From: Welwitschia mirabilis
Lineage: Eukaryota; Gnetophyta; Gnetopsida; Welwitschiales
Reading direction: 5' to 3'
Assembly: GCA_051453625.1 (NCBI GenBank)
Contig: JBOZIK010000001.1
Span: 293,020,375-293,075,902 of the forward strand
Length of the DNA stretch: 55,528 bases
Shown: in pieces, positions 23,641 to 36,110 of the stretch
Position numbering within the stretch: the first letter of the stretch is position 1
How the letters are laid out: every line of letters begins with the position of its first letter
The notes under the pieces: generated by a model
What the model saw: the letters and a program-made list of their open reading frames with translations, nothing else
Databases searched by the model: none
Told to the model about the DNA's origin: nothing
Position numbers and translations under genes: made by a program

Positions 23641-24548
23641 CTCTTATATTATTAGGGCATTCATTTGCAAAATATTCATATCCTTTGTAGGCATAGCACT
23701 GGATCTTTTTTTTTTTCTCTTGATCTTTTCTTGGCTTAGATTAAACCCTTTTTGATCCCTTACTTGATTTGCCATTTTTTTTAATTCTGTGCAAGAAATT
23801 TTTAAACCTTCTTGATACTAGTACAAATTCATCCTCATTAAGATCTTCATCTGATCTTTTAATTCTAGAATTTTTATATACACTTTTTAATGCTTATCTT
23901 TAGAGAACTTTAACTGATAAGTTTAAAGATTATCTTGCATTTCACTTAGTGCCATTTTATTTATGTTCTTACTTTCCTTAATGGTAGTCACCTTTGACTC
24001 AAAATGATTTGGAAGGATTCTTAATATTTTTCATACTACTTTTCCTTTGTCCATCTTTTCTCCTAGGCTTGTCATTAAGTTTACTACACCTATTAGTCTA
24101 GCAAAGAACTCTTGTAGAGGTTCTTTCTCTTCCATGCAAATATTCTCAAACTTTGAAATAAGCATTTGTAACTTTGATTACTTTACAATGGATGTCCCTT
24201 TATGGACTATTTCAAGTATGTACCAAGCTTCCTTGGCATATTAATAATTAATTATCCTCTTGAATTCATCTACACAAACTACACAAACTGCATAAAAAAT
24301 TATATATGAAGCATGAGAAGCTACAATTATTTTGGTCTTGTTAATGGAGGTTCATTGGTCTTGAGGTTTCTCAACAATCATGATGGTATTATTACTATTA
24401 GTTTTGGCTATTATGGATACAACATGTCTATTGTATATAATCTCCTCTATGTCTACATCCAGAGATTTAAGAAGGATTCTCATTCATGCCTTTTAGTAAG
24501 CATTATTGGTTTCATCAAACATAGGTTCTCTTCTGGTAGAGAGGCCAT
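23640..24548 (-). pseudogene. Copia-1 gag (UBN2 type, relic)
   Basis: The start is taken at ATG 24548, early in the leader after the primer site. Landmarks are SLDVDIEEIIYN near 24440, AKEAWYILEIVHKGTS near 24240-24190 (the UBN2 hallmark), LQMLISKFENICMEE near 24160, and VKILRILPNHFESKVTTIKESK near 24020. A Lys-rich linker leads to a zinc knuckle at about 23705-23660, CYAYKGYEYFANEC. In the knuckle the second Cys and the His of CX2CX4HX4C are both Tyr. Gag would form the particle shell and bind RNA. Copies of the start region occur on both sides of the gap at 24580. Confidence 0.8.
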
Positions 24549-24579
24549 TGATAAGTTACTCAGAACTAGGGTTTAAGAG

Positions 24580-24679
24580 NNNNNNNNNNNNNNNNNNNNN
24601 NNNNNNNNNNNNNNNNNNNNNNNNNNNNNNNNNNNNNNNNNNNNNNNNNNNNNNNNNNNNNNNNNNNNNNNNNNNNNNN
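24580..24679. other. Assembly gap (100 N) with duplicated edges
   Basis: Positions 24489-24579 recur at 24680-24770, 91 bases with three differences, including the gag start codon. Confidence 0.95.
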
Positions 24680-24806
24680 CCTTTTAGTAAGCATTATTAG
24701 TTTCATCAAGCATAGGTTCTCTTCTGGTAGAGAGGCCATTGACAAGTTACTCAGAACTAGGGTTTAAGAGTCAAGATCTATTAGGATCTATAATTTCCTT
24801 AACCTT

Positions 24807-24820
24807 ACTTTAATATCAAA
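24807..24820 (-). other. Copia-1 primer-binding site
   Basis: The minus strand reads TTTGATATTAAAGT where TTGGTATCAGAGC is usual, so nearly all the differences from it are transitions. It abuts the LTR terminus at 24821 and is followed by AAGGTTAAGGA, common in this copia type. Confidence 0.7.
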
Positions 24821-26261
24821 TGAAGGATATAGAACTCTAGAGATTGGGAGAAGGACAAGAATGAGTAGGATTTACAATATAAAATTTATCTTTTAATGTT
24901 ACATGAAAAGTATTTTAGCATTTAAACTAACAAGCTAAAATATTAACAAATGAAATCAAATGAATGAAAGAACATGAAAATAACTAAAAATAGAAAATAC
25001 CCAAGAATATCACCAAACATAATGATTTATAGTGGTTCTAAAAACCTCCTACTCCACTCTTGACATTTAGATTCAATCCTAAACTAATCTAGATCCTTGT
25101 TGCTTTCTCACCATATTTCTTTAGTTAACTTGTAATCTTTACAAATGGACTTTTAAAGCCTAAGTTTTAATCTTTATAGAGAAAATCTGTTGCGCCATCA
25201 ACTTAAGTGTATTTGATAGTGTATTTTGAGTTGTTTTGCAGATAAACTAACAGATAAATGNNNNNNNNNNNNNNNNNNNNNNNNNNNNNNNNNNNNNNNN
25301 NNNNNNNNNNNNNNNNNNNNNNNNNNNNNNNNNNNNNNNNNNNNNNNNNNNNNNNNNNNNTTAGTTAACTTGTAATCTTTACAAATGGACTTTTAAAGCC
25401 TAAGTTTCAATCTTTATAGAGCAAATCTTTCTGTGAGAATAGTATGCCTAAATGCATCATCTTTACTAGATTTGAATAACAACATCATCAAAAATATATT
25501 ATTTGAAAGGAAGTTTATGATTTTAAGTTCATACAATATCATCTGTTGATCAATGAATCTTAATAGTAGAAAAGTATGCATTTGTATTTTTGGTTGCTTA
25601 AAAATATATCTAAAGATTTTGTTTTATTTAGCTTATATAGAAGATAGATTTTAGGATTTAAAAATGAATTTCATACTCCAACATTTAAAAATAAGAGATA
25701 ATTACTATCAAAATAAGCTAAAAGATGCCATTTCCACTATGACTGATTGACCCTTCAAAGAATTCAATCAAACCCGTTGATTGATAGTATTAAAATTAGT
25801 AAACCCCCTTTTTTTGGTCAAACTAATTTTCTTATATCATCTAGTCTAGTTAACCCCATCTAGAATCTAGTCGACCACATTTGGTCTAGGTCTGATTGAT
25901 CCCGTTCTAATCCAATTAACCCCTTATCAACTTGATATGAAAAATATATTTAGCATCGGTCTAATTAATCCATCTAAAATATGATCAGTTCCTTAATAAA
26001 GTTAATATACAATTGTTGATATAGTTCTAGTTGACCCCTCTAGGATCTAATCAATCCCTTAATAAATTGATCAGATAATTTTTGATATAGTTCCAATTAT
26101 TACCTGAATAGTTTTTTACTTTATTAGGTCCACATGAGGCTAGTGAAAAAGGTAGGATTACTTTTGACCTATAAGGACTATAATTTTCTATAATAATTGT
26201 AACATATTTCACTACACCAGATATGTTAGTTTGATATCAAATTGACAAAAATAACTTAACA
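24821..26261 (-). repeat. Copia-1 5' LTR, with an internal gap duplication
   Basis: It starts TGAAGGATATAGAAC beside the primer site and ends TAACTTAACA (minus-strand TGTTAAG). An N gap at 25261-25360 has the ~69 bases 25121-25189 repeated after it at 25361. The segment 25190-25260 has no counterpart in the 3' LTR and looks foreign. Repeated GTCTAGTT / GATTGATCCC motifs lie at 25740-26060. Confidence 0.8.
25261..25360. other. Assembly gap (100 N) with duplicated edges
   Basis: The same LTR sequence (TTAGTTAACTTGTAATCTTT) begins at 25121 and again at 25361. The left contig ends in sequence not found on the right side. Confidence 0.95.
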
Positions 26262-26266
26262 TCTTA
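26262..26266. repeat. Copia-1 target-site duplication, right (TCTTA)
   Basis: Matches 16454-16458 exactly. Confidence 0.75.
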
Positions 26267-27071
26267 TTTATTAATTTCATTTGTTATTTTACATCCTTGA
26301 CTATGATTTATTATTAATATAATTTTGTAAATCCAAAATTACTATTATTATCTTAATAATATATTCCATGAAATGAAGGTCTATCAGAATTCTATTATTA
26401 GAGTGATCTTACTAGAAGTTTGGGTTTCTTTATCATTACAATTTTGGACTACTGGAATATCTTGATTATGAAGGTAAAATGAAAGTTATAGAAGTGATAA
26501 AAGTGTTACATTAGAAAAACTATTTTTTAAATGATGTTAAGCACATATTGACTTACTCCATAAGCTTCAGATTGATGTTTAATTTTCTTTTAAAAAAAGA
26601 CATGATTCAAGATTTTTCAGTACTTCTAGAGTATGAAATTATTTCTTCTTATTGAACTTTAAATATAATAGTTTAGGTTTATTATGAAGTGGTATGCTAT
26701 TCTATAATTATAAACTATGGTAATGTTGTATGGTCTTTTTACATGTGCTATAGTAGATAGTTGAGATTATGAGGCAAAATAACATTCATCAATTTCTTCA
26801 TTATTTCCTCCATCTTCTCAAGCATTCTTGCTTATACTTGAGTAAACGATACATGCATAGTTTTTTTTTTGTTAATTATTTGTTACTCTTATTAACTAGT
26901 ATTCTAAAATTTTAAATTCTTCTTAAGGAATCTTATTTAATAGGTTTTATATTATTGTAAATTTAAATATTTTTTGACATATTTCTCTAATTTCTAATGA
27001 ATATTTGTAGTGGTTATGAAATGAAGACACATCATGAGAATTCTTCTAATAGACATTATAGACACTTATAT
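26267..27071. other. Spacer between Copia-1 and Gypsy-1, no gene seen
   Basis: About 800 bases of AT-rich sequence. No element motif, RNA gene or array was recognised on either strand. Confidence 0.5.
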
Positions 27072-27771
27072 TGTAATGTTACCAATACTCTTTGGTAAAA
27101 TTTAGAATAGAAAATAAATGAATAGTTTATAATAGTAACTGAAAACATCAAATAATAATATAAATAACTAAATAAAGAGAAAAATATTTATTAAATGAAT
27201 AAAATATAATAGATTCATAAAGAAGGTAATACTTATCTTTATTATGATACTTTAACCATTGACTTGTAATGCCATTATGATAAACATAGGAGCTTGGGTA
27301 GGCACAACTAGGGGGGCTAGACAAGCTTGTTAAGAACCCACTATTCTTGTGCAAATCACATGCATGCCCTTCACCTTTTAAAACCACTTATTTAATCATA
27401 ATGAAATGATGTGACTTTTTAATAAATAGTTATTCTACAAAGGTAGTGTCATTTTTAATTTTTATTATAATGCTTAAAAGAAATAAAATCAAATTAATAG
27501 ATAACTATATCACGAATAAGTTTTTGGAATCATTAAAAACTCCACTCTTTAACTTATGGTTCATTCTTGAATTGCTATTTATTTATGGGATTATTATGCT
27601 ATGGAGTATGTTTGCTACAAAATCTTCATCTCCATCATGTTTCTTTGTATTAATCAATAAATCATTAAGTTTTATTTATAAATAAAATAAAATAATTTCA
27701 TCTCATGTACTATTTATTTTTTCAACTACACTAGTTATAGTAAGAGCTCTCTATTAATACTTCTTTTATCA
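27072..27771 (-). repeat. Gypsy-1 3' LTR
   Basis: It starts TGTAATGTTACC and ends TTCTTTTATCA on the plus strand, TG/CA-bounded. It aligns with 36863-37629 through TTTGGTAAAATTTAGAATAG, ACTTATCTTTATT and TTTCAACT landmarks. The open frames at 27148-27387 and 27446-27685 are LTR sequence. Confidence 0.75.
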
Positions 27772-27796
27772 TTTTTCCTCTTAATTTTCTTTCTTT
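27772..27796 (-). other. Gypsy-1 polypurine tract
   Basis: The minus strand is purine-rich, ending TTAAGAGGAAAAA directly before the TGATAAAAG start of the LTR. Confidence 0.6.
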
Positions 27797-27889
27797 ATTC
27801 TCTTAATAATAACTAAGTTAATTTTAAAAGTGAGGTTATATTTTACAAGAAGTTTCTTTTAATCTACATCATAATCATTAAATTTTTCC

Positions 27890-30880
27890 AAATAATAAGG
27901 TTTGAAAAGACTGAAATGGAATATAGGATGGACATGAGACCATTTTTCAGGAAGATAACTTTGTATGTCAATTTAGTTATTAATTTTATAATATGGAAAG
28001 TTTTCAAAAATCGAGATCCTAATTTAATATATTTTAGTAGTACTTAATGACCAACTTAAAAAATATGGTGGGAATGTTTTTGGTGGAAATACTTCTTATA
28101 TCTATATTATGGATTTTGTAGTCAGTTTTTTACTTTCTTTATGACTTCTTTTATGTATTCAATTTCTTATTTTTCTTCATGATATATTTATGAGAGGTCT
28201 AATCAACTTATATAAGTTCTATAGTTCAGACTATATATTGATTTAAATGCTGAACATGTAATTCAAGTTTGATAACCTTGGTTATAAGTTAATTCTACCA
28301 GATAAATAAAGTCCTCTTATCTCCTTGGTCTACTAGTTACATAACTCTTCAAAATGTCTTCTAAGACATGATTCACTTATTTTGTCTATCCATTAGTTTC
28401 TAAATAAAAATCTATACTAAAAAGTACTTGAGTTTCTAAGTGCTTAAAGAATTATTACCAAAATTTTGATACAAATTTTGGATCTATATTAGAAATGATA
28501 ATTTTAGGAATTCCATGTAAATAAAATACTTCCCTTATAAATTAAGTTGCAATGTTTTTTGTAGTGGTTGTGATCTTCATTAGAATGAAATGTATCATCC
28601 TAATGAGTTGACCTAAACATATGAATATTTCATCATGCTGTTTAATGATTTTAGGTAATCCTTTAATGAAGTCCATAGTGACTTCTTTCCACTTTTAGAA
28701 TGATAATCCCAAAGGTTTTAGGAATTTAGTTGGATTTTACTATTCTAAGTTAACTTCTTAGCATATTAGAGAGTTTCACAATTTATTTAACTTGTAAATC
28801 ATTCTTAGACTATAATTCTACTTTCTTAAAGTGATATAAGTCTTTACAAAACTTAGGTGATCTACATATGAAACTTCATATGCTTATCTAATCAATTAGA
28901 GATAACAAGGTTTAGTAGGAATACCAAATGAGTATTATCTCATCAAAATTCCATTAGAATATAAATAAAAAGAAGAAAATTATTTATTATTCATAAGTTT
29001 ATACCAAATTTCATTAAATACCTTAACTTATGATACTCGTTCTTTGATATATTTTGTCATTTTGGGATTTACTATATAGATCATTCTATACCACATGTTA
29101 TTGAGAGTGTTTGCAACTATATTATCTTTTCCAAGCATGAACTTAAGATTAAAATCATATTATAGTAATAATTATATAAACCTTGGTTGTATTATGTTAA
29201 AAAGAGGTTGTTTCTGAAAATTCTAAACTTTTATGATCAAAGTTAATTTGAAATTTATTTTTTAAAAGGTAATATCTCCATACTTTTAATGCATGAATTA
29301 TAGCTAGTAATTCCAACTTATGAACTAAATACTTTGATTCATGTTTTTTTAACTTACATAACTTGTATGCAATTACTTCATCTTCCTACATCAAGACTAC
29401 ACCTATTCCTTCTTCATAAGCATCTGTGACTATTAAAAATTCTGTATTCATTTCTAGAATCTTTAGAACTAAGGTTGTGGTCAATAGCAATTTGATTCAT
29501 AAAAATGTTTTTTTGCATATATTATCAAAATGAAATGGAACTCTATCTTTAGTTATATTTATTATTGGACTTACAATTATGGAGAAACTTTAAATAAAAT
29601 ACCTATATAATCCTACAAGGCTAACTCGGGTGGGAGCCCTTAGCTTAAGACATTTCCTCATAACTTTAATCTTTTAAAATCAAATTTTAAACCATCTTTA
29701 GTTATGACATGCTCAAATAATGGATTTAAATTCTTAAAGAATTTACATTTTATAAGTTTGGCTATTAATATATTTTATTTTAGTAGATGCAAAACTATCT
29801 TTAAGTGTTTAATATGCTCTTCCTTACTTTTAAAGTAAATTAAAAGATCATCCATGGAAATAATAATAAATTAATCTAAATATGTATGAAAGGTCTTATT
29901 CATATTTGTCATAAAAGTTATAGAAGTATTTGTCAAATCAAAAGGTATAATTATGAATTTAAAATACTTTTATCTAGTTTGAAAGGCTATTTTAAATCAT
30001 TGGATTCTTTAATATGAATGTGATGATATCTTAATTTTGAATCTATTTTAATAAAAAATTTTGCTTCCTATAGCTAATTAAAAATATCATTAATTTGTGG
30101 TAATAAATATTTGTTCTTTATTATTACCTTCTGTTATTAATGATAATTCATGCAAAGCCTTAGCGATTCACATTCCTTATTTACAAATAAAACTAAATCT
30201 TTTAAAGGTGATATACTAGGTCTAATTTTACCTTCACTTACTAATTGCTAAATTTTCAATTTTAGCTCTTTGAATGAAATGATTAAAAATATATATGATG
30301 CTCAAAACATTAGCTATGATTCTAATATAAGATCAAATACATGTTCTACTTTCCTTTTTAGTGGTAAATAAATTTTAATTTTAAATACTTCTTGAAAGTT
30401 ATGTAATTCAACAGGAAGCTATACTTCTTCTTCATTTGTTATTATGACACAAAATAACTAAGTTAATTTAAAGACTTTCTTTATTTTCTTAGTTATTATG
30501 AATAATACTTATTTTATTCTCTTCTTTTCTTTTATACTTTTCCTTCCAGATGAAGTAGGAATAATTATGGTTCCTTTCTTTAAAGATGCTTTAACATCAT
30601 ATTTGCCTAGAAAGAACATTCCCAAGAATTCCTTATATTTTTCATATTAAAGATATTAAATTTATTAGCAAAATGTAAATGATTAGTTATAAATTTTAAC
30701 TATGCATAATGGCCTAATTGATTGCTTATTTTTCCTTTTGTTATATCTATTCTAGAATTTGATTGCTGAATAATTTTACACTAGAACTAATTTTTGAGAT
30801 CAGAAGAGATAAAATTATCAGTAGCCCCATAATGAACAGAAATATAATAAGTAAATGTTTGAAAAATCCTTTAAGTTTAA
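27890..30880 (-). pseudogene. Gypsy-1 pol: protease, RT, RNase H, integrase (relic)
   Basis: Minus-strand landmarks: protease YGATDNFISS near 30830 (usual DSGATHNF, catalytic Asp lost); FLGKYDVKASLKKGT near 30600; RT palm MDDLLIYFKSKEEH at about 29858-29815, with both catalytic Asp kept; RNase H IVTDAYEEGIGVVLMQE near 29435 and FDHKSLEF near 29240, each with its Asp; integrase TMDFIKGLPK near 28670, HFI.MK near 28590 with the first catalytic Asp replaced (LGQL for VDRL), HGIPKIIISNIDPKF near 28510 with SDRD read as SNID, and NHVLEDILKSYVTSRPRR near 28360. A C-terminal YLPEKWSHVHPIFH segment lies near 27935. I could not make out a chromodomain with confidence. Stops and frameshifts break every domain. 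Confidence 0.85.
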
Positions 30881-30949
30881 TTATAGAGAAATGATTTCAC
30901 ATAAAACCTATTTAGACTATAGTAAATAATTTCTTTCTTGATTGTGGCT

Positions 30950-31830
30950 ATCCTTGTTGTGAAAATAGTTGATTGACATGTACATGCTTTTTTTTTCCTT
31001 TGAATTGTTCTTGACTATGTGGCCATTCTTCTTATAGTAATGGCAAATCAATGCCTAATGAACTTGACCAAAGGTTTTTCATGCTAATGGAGAGTTATAA
31101 TTTCTTAACAATGAAGTAATAGCTATAGAATTTTAGGTTATATTAGAGTTTTTAATTCCACCTCCATGTAATATTTGGTATTTCTATATGATTCTTATAG
31201 ATATTTAAGCTCTAAAGAATAGAACAAATTTTTTTAATTGAAGTGGAAGAGTTCCAATAAAGTCATTATTAAGTTCATGTAGATTCCATTAAATTTGGAA
31301 TTTAGCTAATTTTTAGAATTCTTTCCCATCTTTGTCTAGGAATTTTTGGCCCAAGTGTAGGCCTTTGAAATAAATCCCTCTATGCTTGATGAAGAAGTTA
31401 GAGATAAAAGTATTTTTAAATTCTTTTGTGAATTCTAGCTAGTTAACCCATTCATTCTAAATTATGCTAAGCTAACTCCATCAAGTTGTGGCATCTCCTA
31501 TAAGGAACATCATAATAACTATATGAATTTTTCTCTACATTTTTCAATCTAAAATGATGCTAAATGTATTAAAACCATTCTATTACTTCTTCACAAGATC
31601 TTATAGTACTTTAATTCATGTGAATTTATACTTTATTAACATATTATTGCATGTCTCAACCTTTTGTAATATGGCTTGGGGATAAGTTATGAATGGGATA
31701 TTGATGTATTCATCTATGGTCTCTTCTTCTACTTGTTATTTAAATAATTAGAAAGAGTTTTTGTTTAAATATTATATCTTCTCATTTTATGCCTAGAGGG
31801 ACTATTATACTTGAGATTAAATCTTTATAA
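30950..31830 (-). pseudogene. Gypsy-1 gag (relic)
   Basis: The minus strand upstream of protease holds a decayed gag. A zinc knuckle at about 31050-31005 reads CHYYKKNGHIVKNN, where Cys2 and the last Cys of CX2CX4HX4C are lost. Before it lie segments consistent with retrotransposon gag, such as TSSSSIEGFISKAYTW near 31400. The upstream limit near 31830 is an estimate from where readable frames end. Confidence 0.6.
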
Positions 31831-32169
31831 TTGATTGATCCCATGGTATTTCATCTAGAGATCTAAGGATAAATTCTAGTTTATTACTTACCAATTTATA
31901 TGAAGCTCTACATAATTGGTTTGTAATCACTATTACATATGTTCTACATGTTATTCCAAATTATTAATGCAATTAATTTTATGAACTTCCCTGATTTTCC
32001 AATGTATTCAAGGTTATAGAGACCTCAATGTTACTTGTATTCTAGTTTTTATAAGCTAAATAATCCATGATTGATATGGTTACTATAATACCTTCATTAG
32101 GAATTAAAACTTACATAGCTTATTGATATTTAACACATGTTTATTTTGATAGTTATTTATACTAATATA

Positions 32170-33640
32170 ACAAAATTAGACAAAGATGATTAATTTTATA
32201 ATTTTTTACATGGATTACACTAGATAATGTAGGACTATTATGACATTAACATGGTTCTCGCTTATAAGGTAAATGAATCATTATATTCTTGTAATTGCTA
32301 TCAATAAACTATTATTGATTTCAGGCTATCTGGTCAATAATTTAACAATCCCTTATGAGTTCCATGGACTATTATACTATTGTGACTACTACTGAAAGAT
32401 TATTATTAAATTTATGATGTCTAGTTAATAGTGTGATGTTCCCTTATGAATCAAATAAAATATTACATCATCTCAAATATTAGCTTGTAGGTAGATTATC
32501 ATGAATTTTAAGGTGCTTAATAAAAAGTATGACACTTTCTTATGAGTTAAATAAATAAATATACTTCCATAACTATTGTAGGCATATTATCATGGATTTT
32601 AATATTTTTAATCAATGTTGTAGTGCCCTCTTATGAGTTGAGTAAAGTGTTAGACTGTCTTGACTACTATTAGTAGATCATCATTTAATTTGGACTTCAT
32701 ATTTAATAGTATGATGTTTTTTTATGAGTTAAGTAAAGGATCACACTATCTCAATTTCTATTAGAAAATAATTATGTAATTTAGGATACATAGTCAATGA
32801 TGTGATTCCTACTTATGAGTTGAGTGTAGTATCATAGTACCTCAACTATTATTAGTAAATTATCATGAATTTGGGGTGCTTAGTTAATAGTGTGGTGCTT
32901 CCTTATGGATCTAGTACACTGTTAGGCCTTCATAACTATTGATATATAGATGAGATCATTTTTGGACTGTCATATCAATAGTGTGATACTCCCTTATGGA
33001 CCATCTATACTATTAAGGATTCATGACTATTGATGTCAACATAACATCATTTTTAAACTACCATGATAATAATGTGATGCTCGCTTATGGATTAGGTTTA
33101 TTTTTCTACTGCATTAACTACTTAGATAATCATTGCTTAAGTTTTTGATGAAATCAGGCTACCTAGTTAATAGTGTAGTGCTCCCTTATAAGTCTAATTT
33201 TACTTTATACTTTGTAAACTACTTAGATGGCCACTGTTTGACTCTATGATGAAATTAGATTATTAAGTTATATTTATGTTTAAAGATTTCTTAGGTATGC
33301 ATTGCTTAATTCTATAACAAAAACAAACTATGTAGTTAGCACTATAGTATATATTATAAGTTTAATTTTTCTTTGTACTTTAAGGATAACTTAGGTTCCT
33401 ACTTCCTGACCTTATGATAAAATAAAATTATGTAATTAGCAATATGATGCTCCTTTATAAGTTTGATTCCTCTTTCTACTCTAAAGAGTATGTAGGTTTC
33501 CATTAGTTGACTTTGTAATAAATTTGAACTGTAGTGTATTACTTTGTTATGAGATTATATTTTATTTTTAAGTAGGAATGGGTTCTACTTAATTCATTTT
33601 ATTGCCCTTTTTTAATTTTCTTTCTTACTTTATTTCTCTA
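32170..33640. repeat. ~91-bp minisatellite, about 13 units
   Basis: The anchor CTTATGAGT or CTTATGGAT recurs at 32261, 32352, 32443, 32539, 32630, 32721, 32812, 32902, 32993, 33084 and 33185, then in decayed form near 33352, 33453 and 33545. Most intervals are 90-91 bases (two are 96 and 101). Each unit also carries TAGTTAATAGTGTGATGYTCC just before the anchor and an ATTATCATGAATTT-like middle. Units differ from each other at many sites. The array lies in the Gypsy-1 leader between gag and the 5' LTR. Confidence 0.85.
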
Positions 33641-34344
33641 TCTAACCATCATTGGTCCCGTCAAGATCTAGTCAACCATTATATTACTAATACTTTTAGT
33701 GTCAAGTTAGTAAGCATAAATGATTCTTTTCCTTTTTCTATATGTTTTTACCTTTCACCTTGAGGTTAATAAGTGAGTGTTTTTCATTTTTCATTTTTTT
33801 TGCTTGAAAATTATCTTCTATTTATATTACCTTTTTTTATACATATATTCCTTACTTTTCTTAGGTTATTTGCTTTATTTTTTTGTCCTTTCTTCATACT
33901 TTAACCTAAGATCATTTTTACACTAATCGAAGGGATCACTCTCAAGTATTTGCCTCACATTACATGATTAAATTATAATCTTATATTTGTTAATAAGAAG
34001 TGAAATGACATATTAAATAAGCCTACATCTAGATGGATACTTAACTCTAATATTTTAGATTTCCTTTTATTTTTACATTTTAACCTATGTTTGCATTAGA
34101 TTCATCTTATCTTAGATTCCATTTATTCTTCATATGATTGTTTGAATCATATCTTTCAACATTCCTATTGTTATCCACTTTCCATAATTCTTTGGGCTAT
34201 AAAGAGTACTTTTGGTCTTTTAGATGCATTTCTTAAGCCCATTTAGTTTTTGAGTTGTGAATTGTAGGATTAAATTTCTTTTAAATTAATTTATTTGATT
34301 GTGTTAACTACCAAATTGATCATCACGTCTATTATGGTATCCTT

Positions 34345-34792
34345 NNNNNNNNNNNNNNNNNNNNNNNNNNNNNNNNNNNNNNNNNNNNNNNNNNNNNNNN
34401 NNNNNNNNNNNNNNNNNNNNNNNNNNNNNNNNNNNNNNNNNNNNNNNNNNNNNNNNNNNNNNNNNNNNNNNNNNNNNNNNNNNNNNNNNNNNNNNNNNNN
34501 NNNNNNNNNNNNNNNNNNNNNNNNNNNNNNNNNNNNNNNNNNNNNNNNNNNNNNNNNNNNNNNNNNNNNNNNNNNNNNNNNNNNNNNNNNNNNNNNNNNN
34601 NNNNNNNNNNNNNNNNNNNNNNNNNNNNNNNNNNNNNNNNNNNNNNNNNNNNNNNNNNNNNNNNNNNNNNNNNNNNNNNNNNNNNNNNNNNNNNNNNNNN
34701 NNNNNNNNNNNNNNNNNNNNNNNNNNNNNNNNNNNNNNNNNNNNNNNNNNNNNNNNNNNNNNNNNNNNNNNNNNNNNNNNNNNNNNNNNNNN
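34345..34792. other. Assembly gap (448 N) with duplicated edges
   Basis: 34274-34344 recurs at 34793-34863, 71 bases with two differences. The 192-residue frame across it (34295-34873) is an artefact of the N run. Confidence 0.95.
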
Positions 34793-35589
34793 ATTTCTTT
34801 TAAATTAATTTATTTGATTATGTTAACTACCAAATTGATAATCACGTCTATTATGGTATCCTTATTAATGTGATTTTTGTTTCTTACTATGCTTCTTTAG
34901 GACTTTTTATATTAGTTAGGAATTTCCTTTACTTTTATTTTTTTAACCTTTTAAATATGCAATTTACCTTTTACCTGTGGCTTTGGATCATGATGTTGCA
35001 TTTGGTTAGAGTACTAATATTTACTCAGAATTGATTTCTCAATTGGCTAATGTGAAAAAATTCAAACTCTAGTTATTTAACTTCTAGAACGTCCTCCTTT
35101 TCTTTATTTTGATTCTTGTGATATTGACTGATTTGAGAACATTAAACAACTCAACCTTTCTTCTTAAATTATGATGCTTCTAAAGTCCCTTCCTTTGGTC
35201 AATTCTCATGGATTGCATTTTTATTCTAATGAAGAAAGTGACCTTTATTATTCTTCATCAAGTAAAGTGTATTTGGATTAGGTAGTTAGCTCTCCTACCT
35301 TATACAAAGGCCATTATTATTGTTTGCTTATTATTATTTTTATTAATGTGACTATAGATCAAGATGCATAAGGAAATGTCCTTCAAAACTTTGTGTTAAA
35401 AAGGAAATAGATAGTTCCATTACAAGATTTTGCTCCTACTTCTACTTTTCTTGATGCTAATAAGAGGGAGAACTGAACTTCACTAATCATTCCTTAAAGG
35501 TCCAAGCACTGGTTAAAGGAAATGATTTTTTTCATTTTTATACTTCTTTGTTAATTATTACTTTAGAGGTGGTTTTAATGCAAATTTGT

Positions 35590-36110
35590 ACTTTGTTATA
35601 AAAAGACACTTGCCTTCCTTTTTCTATTCCTTTATAGCGGAAGAAAAAGATAAGTATGCATGAATATAAAAGTATTTATTTTAGGGCCAAACTAAGTGGT
35701 CTCATTATATTGCCTTCTTTATCAAGATTAATGATCCTTTTTTTGACTAAGTTGGAAGAGGATCATCCTAAGAAGGTGATTGATTTTGATCATGTTATGT
35801 AACTTGTCAATTATTTTGCCACTTCATTCCTAGATACAAAACACATTTCCATGTTAGTCAAAGGATAATCCTTTATTTTGTTTTTAACTCACCATTCTCA
35901 TTCTTTATCTCCCTTCAGTTTAGTTTGTTTAGCTTCTCCCAATATTAATAGAACTATTTCTATGGCAATCATTAAATTAGTTTCAAAGATCTAGGTCTTA
36001 CTAGTAAGAATTAATCAAGCACAATAGTTGAAAGCTCCTATAGTAGGCTATCAAGTATTCTTATTAGGATGATGCATTTGTCTTACACAAATGATAGGGC
36101 TATAACTTCA
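35590..36110 (+). pseudogene. Coding-like stretch antisense to Gypsy-1, unknown protein
   Basis: In one plus-strand frame there are long runs interrupted mostly by TAA/TAG in positions where Gln codons would fit, for example LPSLSRLMILFLTKLEEDHP near 35720, then KKVIDFDHVM, FATSFLDTKHISMLVKG near 35820 and PFSLVCLASPNINRTISMA near 35920. I do not recognise the family. It may be a captured gene fragment, an antisense ORF of the element, or a nested element. The evidence is only reduced stop density and plausible composition. Confidence 0.25.

Larger units (their letters stand above)
16459..26261 (-). mobile_element. Copia-1: full-length Ty1/copia element with third ORF
   Basis: All structural parts are present in order on the minus strand: 5' LTR (24821-26261), primer site, gag, protease, integrase, RT, RNase H, a third ORF, polypurine tract and 3' LTR (16459-17695), flanked by TCTTA duplications. 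The LTRs are about 1.2 kb once a gap duplication in the right one is removed. The integrase-before-RT order defines Ty1/copia. Three N gaps lie inside: 20581-21118, 24580-24679 and 25261-25360. Every gene is broken and the two LTRs differ at many sites, so the insertion is old. The third ORF behind pol recalls the sirevirus-like plant copia groups, but I cannot place the lineage firmly. Confidence 0.85.

Noticed and set aside
32170-33640. CRISPR-like array
   Set aside because: Units are ~91 bases and similar along their whole length, with no short conserved repeat plus unique spacer pattern; the context is a plant retroelement.
34295-34873. 192-residue open frame
   Set aside because: Spans the N gap at 34345-34792; its two ends are the same duplicated sequence.
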